From the NCBI RefSeq assembly GCF_022267315.1, contig NZ_JAIKLE010000029.1, positions 20,117 to 84,116 on the forward strand: a stretch of DNA of 64,000 bases. Reading direction: 5' to 3'. The notes under the pieces were generated by a model. That model was not told the DNA's origin, did no database searches, and worked only from the letters and a program-made list of their open reading frames with translations. The position numbers and the translations under genes were made by a program. This document shows positions 10,415 through 21,263 of this stretch, piece after piece (the first letter of the stretch is position 1; each line of letters starts with the position of its first letter). This stretch comes from Maribellus maritimus. GTDB taxonomy: Bacteria; Bacteroidota; Bacteroidia; Bacteroidales; Prolixibacteraceae.

Positions 10415-10729
10415 ATGTTTATAGACAAAGAATATTTTGAGAACTGGATGCATCGTATTTTGTCACGACTGGATGATGTTGTTGACAAACTGGATGATTC
10501 AGAGGAGGACGTTCCTTTATTTGAAGGCGAAAAATTACTGGATAACTTTGATGTCTGTAGAATGCTTAATGTCAGCAAACGAACATTACAACGTTACCGT
10601 TCGTCAGGCGAACTGCCATTTCAAATGATATATCATAAGACTTTTTATAAAGAATCCGATGTTATGAAATTCATTGAGACCCATTTCAGCCGTTTTCATA
10701 CACGGCGTAACCGGAAAGATAAAAAATAA
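10415..10729 (+). CDS. Excisionase-like helix-turn-helix protein
   Basis: 104 residues. The N-terminal part is helical and acidic (LDDVVDKLDDSEEDVP). A MerR/HTH_17-type domain follows: FDVCRMLNVSKRTLQRYRSSGELPFQMIYHKTFYKESDVMKFIE, the layout of Bacteroides Xis2c/Xis2d-type proteins that bend DNA at att sites or regulate transfer. It sits alone downstream of rteC and converges on the methylase-helicase gene. Two related HTH genes lie near the integrases (59650 and 59999), so the element encodes three such proteins. Excisionase function is inferred from family and context. Confidence 0.8.
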   Translation: MFIDKEYFENWMHRILSRLDDVVDKLDDSEEDVPLFEGEKLLDNFDVCRMLNVSKRTLQRYRSSGELPFQMIYHKTFYKESDVMKFIETHFSRFHTRRNRKDKK

Positions 10730-10787
10730 GTTATTTGTTTTGCATTATCCGCTTTGTTGCTAAACGGTGCGGATATGGAGATAAAAA

Positions 10788-10830
10788 GAAAAGTGCCGGT
10801 ATCAAATTAATTAAAGTACCAGCTCTTTTC
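10788..10830. terminator. Bidirectional terminator between convergent genes
   Basis: An imperfect hairpin pairs GAAAAGTGCCGGTA (10788-10801) with TACCAGCTCTTTTC (10817-10830), with A-rich and T-rich outer arms on both strands. It lies between the HTH gene stop and the end of the methylase-helicase gene and so can stop both transcripts. Confidence 0.6.
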
Positions 10831-10838
10831 GTTCTATG

Positions 10839-13800
10839 CTATACTTTCAAACTTTTAGAAACGATGGGAGTATCCTGTTTCGCTGAATAACCAATCCCGG
10901 GGATAATAATTCTTCCGTCTGAAGCTTCTGCAATTTTCTGTAAATGTTCCGGTACTTTAGGTGGCTCTTCCGGGTTATTCTTTTCCGGTGGGAGTAGCTG
11001 TTTGCTTACAGTACCATTAACCGGAGCCGGAATTTGCCCTTCAGTTTCTCCGGTTGATTTCAGTGACTGCTGAATTTTCCTTTCCAGCTTTACCAGTTCC
11101 GATTTTAATTCAACCAATTCAGGTTCCCTTCGCCAGGTACTTTCCACCACTTCTTTGAGCACAGGAATATCTTTAGACAGTTTTTCGTTATCTGTCCTAT
11201 AACGCTCTAACAGCCGGGGCATATTTTCTACCAAAGCATGCAGAAAATTTTGTGAGGCCAGCTTTGGGTCAACGGCCATCTGCCCGTTGTTGTATTGATA
11301 AAATATTTCACCGTCGCCACGAACAGAAAAGCGGTTCTGTATAAAGTCAAGACCGTCTTTATTGGTGGTTTCACTTTTTACATAAAGAGTGAAGCCATAC
11401 AAGTTACCAATCGGCTCGTGTGCGCCATGTGTTTTGGCTGTACTGGCAATCTCATTTAGTTTTTTACCAATTACCTTGAAATCACTGCCAGTGACGCCGT
11501 CCAACTGTACCGGGTTACGGTAAGAACCGTCTTCGTCGGTCTGGACGCGGGATTTAAAGTTTTCCACGTCTTTGGAGATACGTTCAATAAATCCTTTATT
11601 CCTTTCCACTGTTTGTGTAATGTTCTCCAGCTTGTACCGGCTCGATGACTTCCCCCTGACAAATGCCTGGCGTTCGCTTTCCAACGCAGCTATCTTCTTT
11701 TCCAACCTTGCTTTTTCCAGCAGTTCTGTATTGCCAGACAAAATGGCCACATACTCTGAAAAGTTCATGCCGCTTTTTTCATCCATTGCTCCTTCGTCGA
11801 TGGTACGGCATCCCAGACTGTTATTTTTTAGTTGACGGATAAATAGCTGTTTGTTATGCAGCAGGCCAAACTTATAGGCATCCAGTGATTTTTCCACGGC
11901 ATAAAGAATAACATCTACCTGGTTCCCGGCAACCGTTTTGGCTATCTCATTGCCCCTCCTTACCGCCCGTCCATCGCGCTGTTCCAAATCCGACGGACGC
12001 CATGGGCAATCCAAATGATGGACCGCTACGGCGCGTTTCTGGGCGTTTACACCTGTTCCCAGCATTTCTGTGGAGCCAAACATCACCCGGATTCTACCGT
12101 TGTTCATATCGGCTATCATCATCTTCCGGGCTTTTTCTGTTTTGGCTTCCTGTATAAAGCGGATTTCGTGTGCCGGAATGTTATGGTTTTCCACCAGTTT
12201 GCGCTTAATTTCGCTGTAAGCATTCCATTCCCCCGGTTTATAGGTTCCCAAGTCACTGAACACAAACTGTGTCCCTTTATGTCCGTTGTATTTCCTGTAA
12301 TAGCCATCAATCATTCGGGCACAATGGCTTGCTTTGTTGTCGATATGGTCCTCAAAGCGGGAATCGACCATACGCATATCCAGTGACATTTTTCTGGCAT
12401 AATCTGTTGCAATCAGCATTTTTGCCTTTTCTTCCCGCTCATTCAGTGGGGCACGAAACAACAATGTTGCATCGCCTGTTTTGGCAAATTGTACCAGCCG
12501 GTTTATAAAATCAACCTGGTCCGGTGTCGGCGGAATGTTGTGTAGGATTTCATTCTTTTTAGGGCGGTCAATACCAATATCGGCAGCCGTCCGGTAATCG
12601 GTAATCTCGGCGTAGAACTGTGCCAGTTCCGGCACTTTAATAAAATAACGGAAACGTTCTTTTTGTACGATTTCATTGGTTACCGAAAATTCGTAGTCGA
12701 TACTTTTCTTTGCAAAAATTGCTGCCCATGCATCGAATGTTTTAATGTTCTGCCGTTCCAGTTCCTTTGGCCGCAGGTATTTAAACAACAGGTACAATTC
12801 CGTTAATGAATTTGAAATGGTGGTCCCGGAAAGAAAGGTTGCACCCAAATCCCTGCCGTTGCGCTCTTGTATAGTACGAAGTGCAAAAAGCATATTCAAT
12901 GCCCGCTGACTGCCTTCGGGATTGCCCAGACCGGCTACCCGGTCATGCCGGGTGTTAAAAGTCAGGTTCTTGAATTTATGCGATTCATCCACGTACAAAT
13001 GGTCAATCCCCATCAGACGAAAATCCACTGCATCGTCTTTCCGGTTTTCAATGTTGAAAGTAATCTGTTTGAGTTTGGCTTCCAGGTTCAGTTTACGTTT
13101 CACACATCCTTTCAGCATGGCACGCGAAACTTCTTTCCCCTGTCCTTTTAGGACTTCAAGGTTTTCCTCCACGCTGTCGAGTTCTGCCTGTAAAATATCG
13201 CGCTGTACCTCCGGCGACTGCGGAATCATACCAAACTGTTCATGTGTAAGGATTACAGCATCCCAGTTGTTGTTTTTTATCTCGTTGAAAATCCGTTGTC
13301 GGTTTTTTGGCGTAAAATCCTCCTTGCCCGGATAAAGTACACGCGCGTTAGGATAAGCCGTACAGAATGTTTTGGCAATCTCATGAATGTTGGCTTTTAG
13401 TCCTGTTATCATTGGTTTGTTGACCAGCCCAAGTCGTTTTTTTTCATACGCCCCGCAGCACATGATAAGCGTTTTTCCGCCACCGACCTCATGGTCACAA
13501 ATACCACCCCCGTTGAGTTTATCCATCCAGATAGCATCTTTCTGGCTTTGATAAAGGGTGCTAATGCCCAACCCTCTTAGGTCAAGCCCAGGAAAATTTT
13601 GGTGCGAGCCGTCGTAAGCCGGGCGGACAAAACAGTTAAAGGTGCGGTTGTACAAACTAGCCAGCCGGTCTTTGAACTCGGGCGACTGTTCCCTGAGCCA
13701 GTCGGAGAAACCGTTTCGCATTTCATCGATACGGGTATTGGCAAGCTGGATGGCTTCCCCGTCCCGTACTTTTACTTCCTCGCCGTCCACTAGGATTGTT

Positions 13801-16484
13801 TTTGTAATGTTTGGCGAAGTATTCTGCAAAGCATGCTTCATCAGGGCAAGCCCGTTAAAAGTGCGGCTTTCCGATTTTACAGCATACTGGTCGGTAATCT
13901 TTATATTGGAATCATTGGATTGAACGCTGAACTCATCACGGCTGGAAGCGTAGTGGATGTTCACTTCGGTATCGAAAAGGTGTGAAGCATATTTGTTATA
14001 AACTCCTGTCGGAATCCAGCGTTCGCCAAAATTAAAATCAAGGTCGTCGAAAGCAATTGGTTTTGGGGTGGCTTCTTGCAGAGCGTGTAAGGATTCTTCC
14101 GCCTCACGGTGTCCGGGATTACGTTCCAGGAAACGTTCCACTTCTTCGGCTTTTGAAATAACATTACCCGAAATAAATTTATCAGCCACCTCGTACCCGC
14201 CAGTCATGGGATTGAAATAAATTGTCTCTTTCAGTTCTTTTTTCAGGTCATCGGCGGTGTTTCCGGTCAATGATGCCATATAACCCAGGTCTACTCTGGC
14301 ATATTTGTTTAGTGAAGCTGCCAGCGCCTCGTGAGGGGTATCAACCGTAGTAAGTTCATTTGTATTGAACGCCACCGGACGGTTGAAAATATCGGCTTTT
14401 ACCGCTTTCCCGTCGATGTAGCGTTCCAGCGATAATATTTCGATTCCCCTTGCGTCCAGTTTAATCAGGTCAAGGTTTTTCTTGTCATTGAGCAATCCGA
14501 ACCGAAAGGAAAAATTGTCGTACAGATTGTTCAGCATTTCACGAAGGGCGGGATTGGCTTCCAGCCGTTCGGCTTCGTTGCGGTACAGGTGATGATAAGT
14601 GTCGCGTATTTCTATGTATAGAGATACTTTTTGCTTTTGAACGGTACTTATATCCAACGGATAGAACATCGGCTGCAAGCCTTCGATATTTCTTAAATGC
14701 CCAATACGGTTGGTCTCGTCAGATACCAGTGAATCTTCCCGGTAATGAGGTAACAATTCGCCTTTGAACGGTACTGGTTTCATCGCTTCCTCACGTTCGA
14801 GATGCTCCTGCTTCTGTTTTAAGTCCCCAGGCTGTTCTTCTTTTCCTGTAACGTTTACAGGATGTACTTTTCTGTTTTTAAGGGATTCTTTTTCCTGCTG
14901 CCTTCTCCTTTGCATTCCTTCATAATGCAACCGCTCGCGCCATTCCATGAAAGGAATTTCCTGCTGCTCCTGTTTTTGGGGCTGTTGGTTCCTTCTCCGG
15001 TTTGAACGTTTCTGCCCGTTTCTCTCTTCTTCTGAAATGCCAAACAAATCGTACAAACTGATTAACGGTTCCTGCGTAACAGCTTGCCGGGATTTCGCCC
15101 CGTTAGCCGGTTCTTTCTGAATGACCCTATCGTTCACATTGAAAAGCGTACCCTGCTCTGAATATATCGGTTGTTGTTTAGGTGGTTCAGGTTTATTTTC
15201 TATCGTAGGTTTTACCGCTCCGGTTTGATTATCGTTGGGGAACCAATTATCCTCGATAGCTTGCCAAAATGGATCGAGTTCATTGAAATTTGATTCAAGC
15301 GCCGGTTTGATTTTTACGGTGGCTGCTACCTGTTCTTCCAGTGTGTCCTGGGCATGGGATTGATAACGCTGCAAATCTAAATGTCGGGAGAAATCTTCTT
15401 TCAGTATTTGCCGGAGGTCTTTGGCAATTCCTTCAATGCCGCCTTTATGGGTGAACACCATTGCAGGTTTGCCGTAAGGATCGGTATCGACTTTGGCATC
15501 GGTGTGGACTACTCTGTCGAAGGTTTTAAAACTGTTGCTGACCGAAATTCCATTGGACAGTATCCTTGATTCAATAAATGCCTGTTTTATAGGGTTAGAA
15601 ACGGACAGGTCTTTTTGTTCCCGTTTTTGCAGGACAATCAGGTCACTGCCAACCTCTGTTCCCGCAAATTCGGAAAACAGGTTGTTTGGGAGTCGGATAA
15701 CTGAGACAGGCTCGCAATTAGTCATCAGGTATTCCCGCACCGGTCGGTTTGTCGTGGCATTTAATACTCCCTGAGAGGTAATGAAAGCCACTAGTCCTCC
15801 CGGACGTACCATATCTACTGATTTCAGGAAAAAGTAATTGTGAATGGAGCGTGAGGCAATCTTTTTTGCAGGGGCGCTGTCGGAGAATAAAACCGGGTCG
15901 AACACTGCCACATCCCCGAAGGGGATATTACTTGCTGCTACATCGTAATAACCGGCATATTTTTTTTCAATATTTTCAAAACCCTCTACTCTTACCTTAT
16001 CTTCAGGGTGAAGGTGTTTGAGTATCATTCCGGTAATCGGGTCTTTCTCAAAGTAGGTAACTTCGGTATCGGGGAAAAGTTGTTTAAAAGCCTGGGCAAA
16101 TACACCTGTTCCTGCGCTCGGGTCAAGCAAGCTGCTCAGTTTGATTCCGCTATCACTAAGTGCTCCGGCCAAAGCATTTACTACTTCTGGTGGTGTGTAG
16201 AATGCTGTAAGTATAGAATCTTTCAGACCGTCGAAACAGCGTTTGTATTCTTTTTCATCACGAGTATTTTCACGTAAAACCTCATGCAATTCATTTATCA
16301 GGGGATTGGCTGAACCGTTAGCGGGATGAGGGTCGAGGATTTCCTTTATTGCGCCGAAGCCGGAATAGCTTGCAAGTGTTTCTTTTTCCACGGCTGTTGC
16401 CTGCCTGTTCTCACGTTCAAGGATAAACGCCGTTTTTATCGCATCGATATTTGCCCGCAGGTGCACCTTTTTATTGTACGCCAT
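10839..16484 (-). CDS. Giant N6-DNA methylase / SNF2-like helicase fusion
   Basis: 1881 residues. The N-terminal third has an adenine-methylase-like fold: SAM-binding DPSAGTG at 121-127 and a degenerate NPPY-type motif SNIPFG at about 185. A proline/Gln-rich basic linker lies near residues 430-560. The C-terminal half is a superfamily-2 helicase: Walker A VGGGKT near 995, DESH near 1165, LSGTTISN (motif III-like) and a motif VI with [12 protein letters not shown] near 1508. Similar anti-restriction or DNA-processing polyproteins are conserved in Bacteroides ICEs and in plasmid/phage Strawberry-notch-like proteins. The NIPFG in place of NPPY/F leaves methylation activity uncertain. It overlaps the DUF1896 gene by 14 bases. 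Confidence 0.88.
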   Translation of the reverse strand: MAYNKKVHLRANIDAIKTAFILERENRQATAVEKETLASYSGFGAIKEILDPHPANGSANPLINELHEVLRENTRDEKEYKRCFDGLKDSILTAFYTPPEVVNALAGALSDSGIKLSSLLDPSAGTGVFAQAFKQLFPDTEVTYFEKDPITGMILKHLHPEDKVRVEGFENIEKKYAGYYDVAASNIPFGDVAVFDPVLFSDSAPAKKIASRSIHNYFFLKSVDMVRPGGLVAFITSQGVLNATTNRPVREYLMTNCEPVSVIRLPNNLFSEFAGTEVGSDLIVLQKREQKDLSVSNPIKQAFIESRILSNGISVSNSFKTFDRVVHTDAKVDTDPYGKPAMVFTHKGGIEGIAKDLRQILKEDFSRHLDLQRYQSHAQDTLEEQVAATVKIKPALESNFNELDPFWQAIEDNWFPNDNQTGAVKPTIENKPEPPKQQPIYSEQGTLFNVNDRVIQKEPANGAKSRQAVTQEPLISLYDLFGISEEERNGQKRSNRRRNQQPQKQEQQEIPFMEWRERLHYEGMQRRRQQEKESLKNRKVHPVNVTGKEEQPGDLKQKQEHLEREEAMKPVPFKGELLPHYREDSLVSDETNRIGHLRNIEGLQPMFYPLDISTVQKQKVSLYIEIRDTYHHLYRNEAERLEANPALREMLNNLYDNFSFRFGLLNDKKNLDLIKLDARGIEILSLERYIDGKAVKADIFNRPVAFNTNELTTVDTPHEALAASLNKYARVDLGYMASLTGNTADDLKKELKETIYFNPMTGGYEVADKFISGNVISKAEEVERFLERNPGHREAEESLHALQEATPKPIAFDDLDFNFGERWIPTGVYNKYASHLFDTEVNIHYASSRDEFSVQSNDSNIKITDQYAVKSESRTFNGLALMKHALQNTSPNITKTILVDGEEVKVRDGEAIQLANTRIDEMRNGFSDWLREQSPEFKDRLASLYNRTFNCFVRPAYDGSHQNFPGLDLRGLGISTLYQSQKDAIWMDKLNGGGICDHEVGGGKTLIMCCGAYEKKRLGLVNKPMITGLKANIHEIAKTFCTAYPNARVLYPGKEDFTPKNRQRIFNEIKNNNWDAVILTHEQFGMIPQSPEVQRDILQAELDSVEENLEVLKGQGKEVSRAMLKGCVKRKLNLEAKLKQITFNIENRKDDAVDFRLMGIDHLYVDESHKFKNLTFNTRHDRVAGLGNPEGSQRALNMLFALRTIQERNGRDLGATFLSGTTISNSLTELYLLFKYLRPKELERQNIKTFDAWAAIFAKKSIDYEFSVTNEIVQKERFRYFIKVPELAQFYAEITDYRTAADIGIDRPKKNEILHNIPPTPDQVDFINRLVQFAKTGDATLLFRAPLNEREEKAKMLIATDYARKMSLDMRMVDSRFEDHIDNKASHCARMIDGYYRKYNGHKGTQFVFSDLGTYKPGEWNAYSEIKRKLVENHNIPAHEIRFIQEAKTEKARKMMIADMNNGRIRVMFGSTEMLGTGVNAQKRAVAVHHLDCPWRPSDLEQRDGRAVRRGNEIAKTVAGNQVDVILYAVEKSLDAYKFGLLHNKQLFIRQLKNNSLGCRTIDEGAMDEKSGMNFSEYVAILSGNTELLEKARLEKKIAALESERQAFVRGKSSSRYKLENITQTVERNKGFIERISKDVENFKSRVQTDEDGSYRNPVQLDGVTGSDFKVIGKKLNEIASTAKTHGAHEPIGNLYGFTLYVKSETTNKDGLDFIQNRFSVRGDGEIFYQYNNGQMAVDPKLASQNFLHALVENMPRLLERYRTDNEKLSKDIPVLKEVVESTWRREPELVELKSELVKLERKIQQSLKSTGETEGQIPAPVNGTVSKQLLPPEKNNPEEPPKVPEHLQKIAEASDGRIIIPGIGYSAKQDTPIVSKSLKV

Positions 16485-16917
16485 CTTCGAGCAGTATTTC
16501 TACGGTTCCCGTCAGTTCAGTATATAATTCATCGTATTGCGAAGTGCTTTCAAAATCATCCGTAAGGGTATATTTATCCAGCACTTCACTGCATTGAGTT
16601 AACATTTGAAGCGCAATCTCCTTTGCCCTTTCCTCAGGTATTTCTCCTGAAAACTCGTTCCAAAGAATGTGAACAAGGGTGTTGTAAGCGGAAAAATGCA
16701 GGCCCTGGTAAAGTACTTCAGAAGCCAGTTCTTCGGCTTCAATGTGTGTCTGTCCGTTTTTAACCGCATTGCTGTATGTTTCTGCCGCGGCATCTGCACG
16801 TTCTTTTATAAAAGTTGTGTCTGCAGTGCGTTCGGGGTGGTTTTCTTTGACGTAAGAAAGGAGGGAGAACCCGTAATAGGATAATTCCTGCCTGGTTTTA
16901 TTTTTTGTGTTTTTCAT
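16471..16917 (-). CDS. DUF1896-like ICE protein
   Basis: 148 residues when started at the ATG at 16917 ([12 protein letters not shown]); a longer in-frame extension to 17019 runs through a hairpin and lacks coding character. The [19 protein letters not shown] opening and the [20 protein letters not shown] segment are what I associate with DUF1896, a family nearly limited to Bacteroidota mobile elements and usually next to the large methylase-helicase. Function is unknown. The 14-base overlap with that gene suggests the two proteins are made together. Confidence 0.72.
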   Translation of the reverse strand: MKNTKNKTRQELSYYGFSLLSYVKENHPERTADTTFIKERADAAAETYSNAVKNGQTHIEAEELASEVLYQGLHFSAYNTLVHILWNEFSGEIPEERAKEIALQMLTQCSEVLDKYTLTDDFESTSQYDELYTELTGTVEILLEDGVQ

Positions 16918-16922
16918 GATAC

Positions 16923-17004
16923 GGATATTTAGTGGTTGAAAAAAGGAAGGTATATCAGGCAAAAGCGCCCCGGGTTCCCACCCGGAGCGCACCACTAAAA
17001 TATC
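16923..17004. promoter_or_regulatory. Inverted repeat and GC-rich hairpin upstream of the DUF1896 gene
   Basis: GGATATTTAGTGGTT (16923-16937) is mirrored by ACCACTAAAATATC (16991-17004). Between them is a strong hairpin, 16965-16990: GCGCcCCGGGT pairs with ACCCGGaGCGC around a TCCC loop. On the - strand a TTTT tract follows, so it may terminate the DUF3945 transcript or attenuate the DUF1896/methylase-helicase mRNA. The CACTAAAATATC element recurs upstream of other ICE genes (37105, 39848, 47407). Confidence 0.5.
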
Positions 17005-17136
17005 TGTCACTACAAACAATAAACAAAGAAAAGTTATGCCTATTGAAGAAAGCAGCGGTATATTCAGTGGTAAATATAACCATTACCGATTGAACTTGTC
17101 TTCTGTTATTTCATCCGGAACTGTTTAAAACAGAAT

Positions 17137-18597
17137 TCAGATTTTAATCCCGCTTTTCTTTTCAGCGGGCCTGCGTGCTTCTTGCTTAAACTGGTTTTCC
17201 GTAGGCTTTTGCTGTCCCTGTTTTAGTGGCTCTTTTACATTTTGGGTCGCTTCATTTGTTTTGCCTTCGTTGTTGACAGCAACCTGCGTTTTGCTTTCTT
17301 CTGCGGGTTTCACTTCTGCCCCCTGTTTCTTGGCCTTGTCGGGATTCCATTTGAAAAAATCGAATTTCATTTTTTCAGGATTAGGTTTTACCCACGCGTT
17401 GAATGGTTCCCCTTTGTCGTCTTTCAGCATCCCCCTGATGTAAGTGGCCTGGCCTGCTTTAAGGTATTCCTGTTGTTTTTCAGTGAGTTCAACGCCAAGC
17501 AGTTTTTGTGGGATAAAGAGTTGTTTTTGTTTTTCGGATTCCCCTTCCGGTGCATTTTCTTTCTGCTGGTGGCGGACTTCCTTATTCTCTTTTGCATAGC
17601 GGTTACGGTCGAGCCCTTCATACGAAAAATCAAACTTTTTGTCCGAAGCATTAATTTGAATATATCCATCAAAGAACCGGCCTATCCGGGACACCATTTT
17701 TTCTACCATTACCTTTTCTCCTGCTCCAAGCCTGAGTTGCTGGTCTTCAGAAAGGTCTGCCCCTTTTATTTTATTGGGAATGGAGATGTTCTCCACAGGT
17801 AGGGCTTCGAGTTTGTTGGTAAGCCGGTCGAGTGAAACAAAAGCCGGTATTTTCTGTCCGGCGGTAGGTTCCAGTTCAATTACCCTGCCAGCGTTCAAGG
17901 ATTGCCGCAAATTCTCCTTATCCTGTTCGTTGAGAAGTACGCCGTGAAAAGGGGCATCCAGGGTAGGCTTTTCCTGCCAGTAATGCGGTATGATTTTTAG
18001 CGAGCCATCGGCTTGCTCTTCCAACGATACACGTCCTTTGGTGGGAACCCGGATACCTGTTTCCAGTTCAGGGTTTAGGGGAATCATTTGCGGTGATTTG
18101 TGTCCGTAGGACATGGCTTTGAGATGAGGTTCCAAATCGGCAGCGTTGATCCCGTATTTTTGAAGTTCCTGCCGGTCTATTCTACTGACATCCATCGGCT
18201 GGAAAGTACTTTGAGTAGTTTCATCACCGCCACTTTGTGTTCGTTGCGCGTTCTGTTTCTGTACCTTTTCAAGATACTCTACTGGATTTACACGGTGTAG
18301 TTCCAGTTCGTGAGGGTCGAGGTCGATTTTGACAAGTTTATCCAGCATTTTTTCTGTCATGAGGAAAAATCCTGTGTGTGAGGGCTGCTGCGCTTGTTCC
18401 ACCATCTTTTTGAAGAAGGCCTCCAGCATGGGCTCGTTCGTGTTCACAGCAAAAAGGTTGCTTTGGTTTTTTGTAGACGGTTCCTCTGTCTGGATATTGC
18501 CTTTTTCATCCATACCGGTAACGGCTTTTACTTTGCCGTCATTTGCGTCTTTGACGAGTAATACTTTTTTGTCGTCGTTACTGATTTTTTCGTCCAT
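17137..18597 (-). CDS. DUF4099/DUF3945-domain ICE protein
   Basis: 486 residues, hydrophilic. An N-terminal part with MDEKGNIQTEE is followed by a DUF4099-like segment (VDLSRIDRQELQKYGI-like, here MDVSRIDRQELQKYGINAADLEPHLKAM). Two repeats of the DUF3945 type follow: GADLSEDQQLRLGAGEKVMVE and GVELTEKQQEYLKAGQATYIRG, each followed by a stretch of basic strands. The tail is Lys/Glu/Gln-rich and disordered. Such proteins are widespread in Bacteroides conjugative elements beside the methylase-helicase; they may bind DNA, but no activity is established to my knowledge. It begins the - strand block that runs to 10839. Confidence 0.8.
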   Translation of the reverse strand: MDEKISNDDKKVLLVKDANDGKVKAVTGMDEKGNIQTEEPSTKNQSNLFAVNTNEPMLEAFFKKMVEQAQQPSHTGFFLMTEKMLDKLVKIDLDPHELELHRVNPVEYLEKVQKQNAQRTQSGGDETTQSTFQPMDVSRIDRQELQKYGINAADLEPHLKAMSYGHKSPQMIPLNPELETGIRVPTKGRVSLEEQADGSLKIIPHYWQEKPTLDAPFHGVLLNEQDKENLRQSLNAGRVIELEPTAGQKIPAFVSLDRLTNKLEALPVENISIPNKIKGADLSEDQQLRLGAGEKVMVEKMVSRIGRFFDGYIQINASDKKFDFSYEGLDRNRYAKENKEVRHQQKENAPEGESEKQKQLFIPQKLLGVELTEKQQEYLKAGQATYIRGMLKDDKGEPFNAWVKPNPEKMKFDFFKWNPDKAKKQGAEVKPAEESKTQVAVNNEGKTNEATQNVKEPLKQGQQKPTENQFKQEARRPAEKKSGIKI

Positions 18598-18756
18598 TTT
18601 ACGAATGTTTTAGTTGTTGCACCACTATTGATGCATGGACGAAAATAGGACTAACGGGTTATCAGATAAAGGGATATACGAAGTGTGGCAGCTTGAGGAA
18701 CTGTGCTGGTGGTTTGTGGCGTTTCCTGACACTTTGTGACAATACACACAAGGGAT
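18598..18756. promoter_or_regulatory. Intergenic region with recurring GGCA-CTT motifs
   Basis: It contains TGGCAGCTTGAGG (from 18686), GGTTTGTGGCG (from 18711) and TGACACTTTGTGACA (18727-18741). These resemble TGGCAGCTTATGGCG upstream of mobC (25007-25021) and the paired copies in the oriT region (37415-37450). It is the probable promoter region of the DUF3945 gene and lies after the end of the ABC-3C operon. Confidence 0.4.
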
Positions 18757-20802
18757 TTAAATATCCTGATCTTCTTGTGTTAGTTTTGATAAATCAATAA
18801 ATCCATCATTTTCTTTTCTCCAGCGTTTTCGAACATAGTTTTCGAAGGAATCACCATCAAGTTCCAAATTGTCTGCATGATCTGATACAATTACTTGTGG
18901 TGTTATTCCATATTCCTCATCAGTTTTTTTTATAAAATAAATGATTTGATTAAATAAATTTGTAACGGCATTTAAATCAACATCTGAATTTTGAAGAGCT
19001 CCTTCTATTTCTTTCAATTTCTTTGGATTAAACTCAACTCTATCATTATCAACAATAGTTGGGAAGTATACTTGGCTTGGTTGGTCTAAAAATAATATAG
19101 ATGGAATCAGACACTTGCTACCTAATGAACAGAAATATTTTTGAAGACTCAAGAAAAGACATATGTGAGAATAAAGCCAATTGGCACCACTCCCCATAGA
19201 CCTAAGATATACTTTCTTTCCATTTACTTCTGATTCTCCTGTTTTTAGATGATATAGTTCAAAGTTAGCAATGTCAAAATTCAAATTTATTGGTTGATAT
19301 GATTTTTCAAAATCAAGCTTGTTCCCAAGCTCATTCATTGTTTTATTAATAAAAATTTCAGCTTCTCTTAATTTGTCATTTATGTTATAATCATTTTTGA
19401 GCTTCTTCTCTAACCTTTCTATATCAGAGCTTAATTGTTCAATATTCAAATCCTTAATCCGATTTTTTCGATCAAGTGACCACTCTAAAAGATTTTCTAT
19501 TGAAAGGCGTATCTTAAACCCTTGTTCTTCCAACGATTTATTTTTTTCTAACTCGGCATTCACTTTCAATATTTTATTTATCTCGTCACGAATATGTCTC
19601 AGACTACTATCTATTGCAGCTAACTCATTTTCACACTTCTGTTTCTCTGGTAAGAAAGAGTCTATCATTAATGGAGCTTTACGTAATTCTGAATTTAGCC
19701 AGTCAATAGCATCAGTCAGTTTGTTAATCTGTTTATTAGTATGTTGATTTTCTTGTAAACAAAAAGGACAGTGAGAATCTTCTTTTATCGCTTCAGATAT
19801 AGGATTTATCATATCTATCGTTTCACTGTACTTTCTTGCATAGTTAATTGACGAGTTAATATTTTCCAGTTTTAATACAATTTTTCTTCGAGATGCCAGA
19901 AGCTCATTTCTTTGCGCTTCAAATTTCGCATACTGTTCTCTGAAGATATTTGAATTATCGTCAACCTTAATTGAATCAATTTCCTGAATTTTATCTAAAT
20001 ACAATTTGGGGGCTTCCAACATATTTTGCGCCGAATAACCTTTTAATAAAGGATTTCCCGCAACCATATAATATTCGTCTAATAATTCTTCTAATTCTAC
20101 AATTCTTTTCTTTTTTTCATCTTGATAAAGATTGGCATCCCTTACCTTCCTTTCGTATTCTTGCTTTTTGTCATTAATCTGTTGTTTTAATGTGAAGTAA
20201 TCTTGATCAACATATCCTGTGAATATTTTGAATTCATCAATTGTCCTTTCTCTTTTTTCCTTCTCATCAAAACGATAAAATAGAGAATGCTTATTTGCAA
20301 TAAGATTCTGATGCTGTAGAATGTAAGATATCATATTTCGGACGGAGGGACGTCCTTTTTTTACTTTATAATTCAATGCTTGATTATCTTCATCTGTTGA
20401 AGAAATATTTAACCCAAAATATCTTCCTAGTTCTTCCTTAAAAGTTTTTAAAGGCAAGTAATAATCTTGGTGAAAGTACTCCGAATTTAAAGTTTCCAAT
20501 GATGGGAAATTCGGGTCAATCTTAAAAAAAACATAAGTGCTCTTTTCCTCTTGATTCCTTGCTAATATTAAGCTTGTATTGTTGATTTCAAAGACGACAA
20601 AATATAACTTAGCATTATCTGTAATTATCCCTTCAGGAATCGAATTCTCGGAGTTTCCAAAACAAAAGTCAAATATCTCAATTATTGCACTTTTCCCAGT
20701 TGAAGAACGTCCTGTAATTATATTCAATCCTTCTTTTAAATCGATATAATGACACTTATCATTTTTGTCTAATAACCCAATATACTTAATATAGCTTTTC
20801 AT
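18757..20802 (-). CDS. ABC-3C system ATPase (DUF3732, Rad50/SMC-like)
   Basis: 681 residues. Walker A GRSSTGKS at 31-38 opens an SMC/Rad50-type head. Two long coiled-coil arms flank CPFC near residue 343, a possible zinc-hook dimerisation point. An ABC signature-like SMGSGANW lies near 534 and Walker B SILFLDQPSQVY near 569, with the Q of DQPSQ typical of DUF3732. In Aravind-group classification this family is the ATPase of predicted ABC three-component conflict systems. It is the last gene of a three-gene operon and overlaps the middle component by 4 bases (ATGA). The ATPase probably senses or loads on invading DNA and controls the nuclease partner; that role is inferred. Confidence 0.85.
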   Translation of the reverse strand: MKSYIKYIGLLDKNDKCHYIDLKEGLNIITGRSSTGKSAIIEIFDFCFGNSENSIPEGIITDNAKLYFVVFEINNTSLILARNQEEKSTYVFFKIDPNFPSLETLNSEYFHQDYYLPLKTFKEELGRYFGLNISSTDEDNQALNYKVKKGRPSVRNMISYILQHQNLIANKHSLFYRFDEKEKRERTIDEFKIFTGYVDQDYFTLKQQINDKKQEYERKVRDANLYQDEKKKRIVELEELLDEYYMVAGNPLLKGYSAQNMLEAPKLYLDKIQEIDSIKVDDNSNIFREQYAKFEAQRNELLASRRKIVLKLENINSSINYARKYSETIDMINPISEAIKEDSHCPFCLQENQHTNKQINKLTDAIDWLNSELRKAPLMIDSFLPEKQKCENELAAIDSSLRHIRDEINKILKVNAELEKNKSLEEQGFKIRLSIENLLEWSLDRKNRIKDLNIEQLSSDIERLEKKLKNDYNINDKLREAEIFINKTMNELGNKLDFEKSYQPINLNFDIANFELYHLKTGESEVNGKKVYLRSMGSGANWLYSHICLFLSLQKYFCSLGSKCLIPSILFLDQPSQVYFPTIVDNDRVEFNPKKLKEIEGALQNSDVDLNAVTNLFNQIIYFIKKTDEEYGITPQVIVSDHADNLELDGDSFENYVRKRWRKENDGFIDLSKLTQEDQDI

Positions 20803-21263
20803 AATCCTTTTATTCCAAATGCATAATATGTGTTTATCACGTCCAGCTTAAACATTTTAGGCAACTTTGAAGCAATGTTGATCGCTTTATTTAAAGAACT
20901 ATCTGTATATAAAACATCTCTATTGACAACCTTTACGCTTAAGTTGGTTTCATTTATTTCAATGTATTTACAATCTAAAGCATATTGGAGGCAATCATTC
21001 GTAATTTGATAGAATTGTTTAAATCTATCATGAAATCCAGCCATTACTTTTTTATTAGAAACTAATCTCGTCAAATTTGATTTAGTTGTAATACTTTTTA
21101 TCTCGTCTAATACAATTGGATCAAGGACTATGGGCAATATAAAATAAGCAAGAAAAATATCCTTTTCTCTTGACTTATAGTTCTTATAAAAGGCTATAAT
21201 AACAGGGGTCAAAGAGAATATATTGTTATGTATGGTAAAAATATTATCAGTAAACTTGCTCAT
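20799..21263 (-). CDS. ABC-3C system middle component
   Basis: 154 residues, with 4-base overlaps to both neighbours, which makes strict co-translation likely. NIFTIHNNIFSLTPVIIAFY at the N-terminus, then helices around YFILPIVLDPIVLDEIK and a C-terminal INIASKLPKMFK, fit the small helical (possibly winged) middle component of three-component ABC systems. These proteins are thought to bridge the ATPase and the effector. The identification rests mainly on position and length plus the opening pattern; no catalytic motif is seen. Confidence 0.75.
   Translation of the reverse strand: MSKFTDNIFTIHNNIFSLTPVIIAFYKNYKSREKDIFLAYFILPIVLDPIVLDEIKSITTKSNLTRLVSNKKVMAGFHDRFKQFYQITNDCLQYALDCKYIEINETNLSVKVVNRDVLYTDSSLNKAINIASKLPKMFKLDVINTYYAFGIKGL

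Noticed and set aside
16918..17019. N-terminal extension of the DUF1896 gene
   Set aside because: It runs through a strong GC-rich hairpin and encodes nothing like the family; the ATG at 16917 fits better.
17036..17128. 30-codon frame MPIEESSGIFSG... after the CACTAAAATATC element
   Set aside because: Very short, no recognisable family, and the + strand here faces genes on the - strand.
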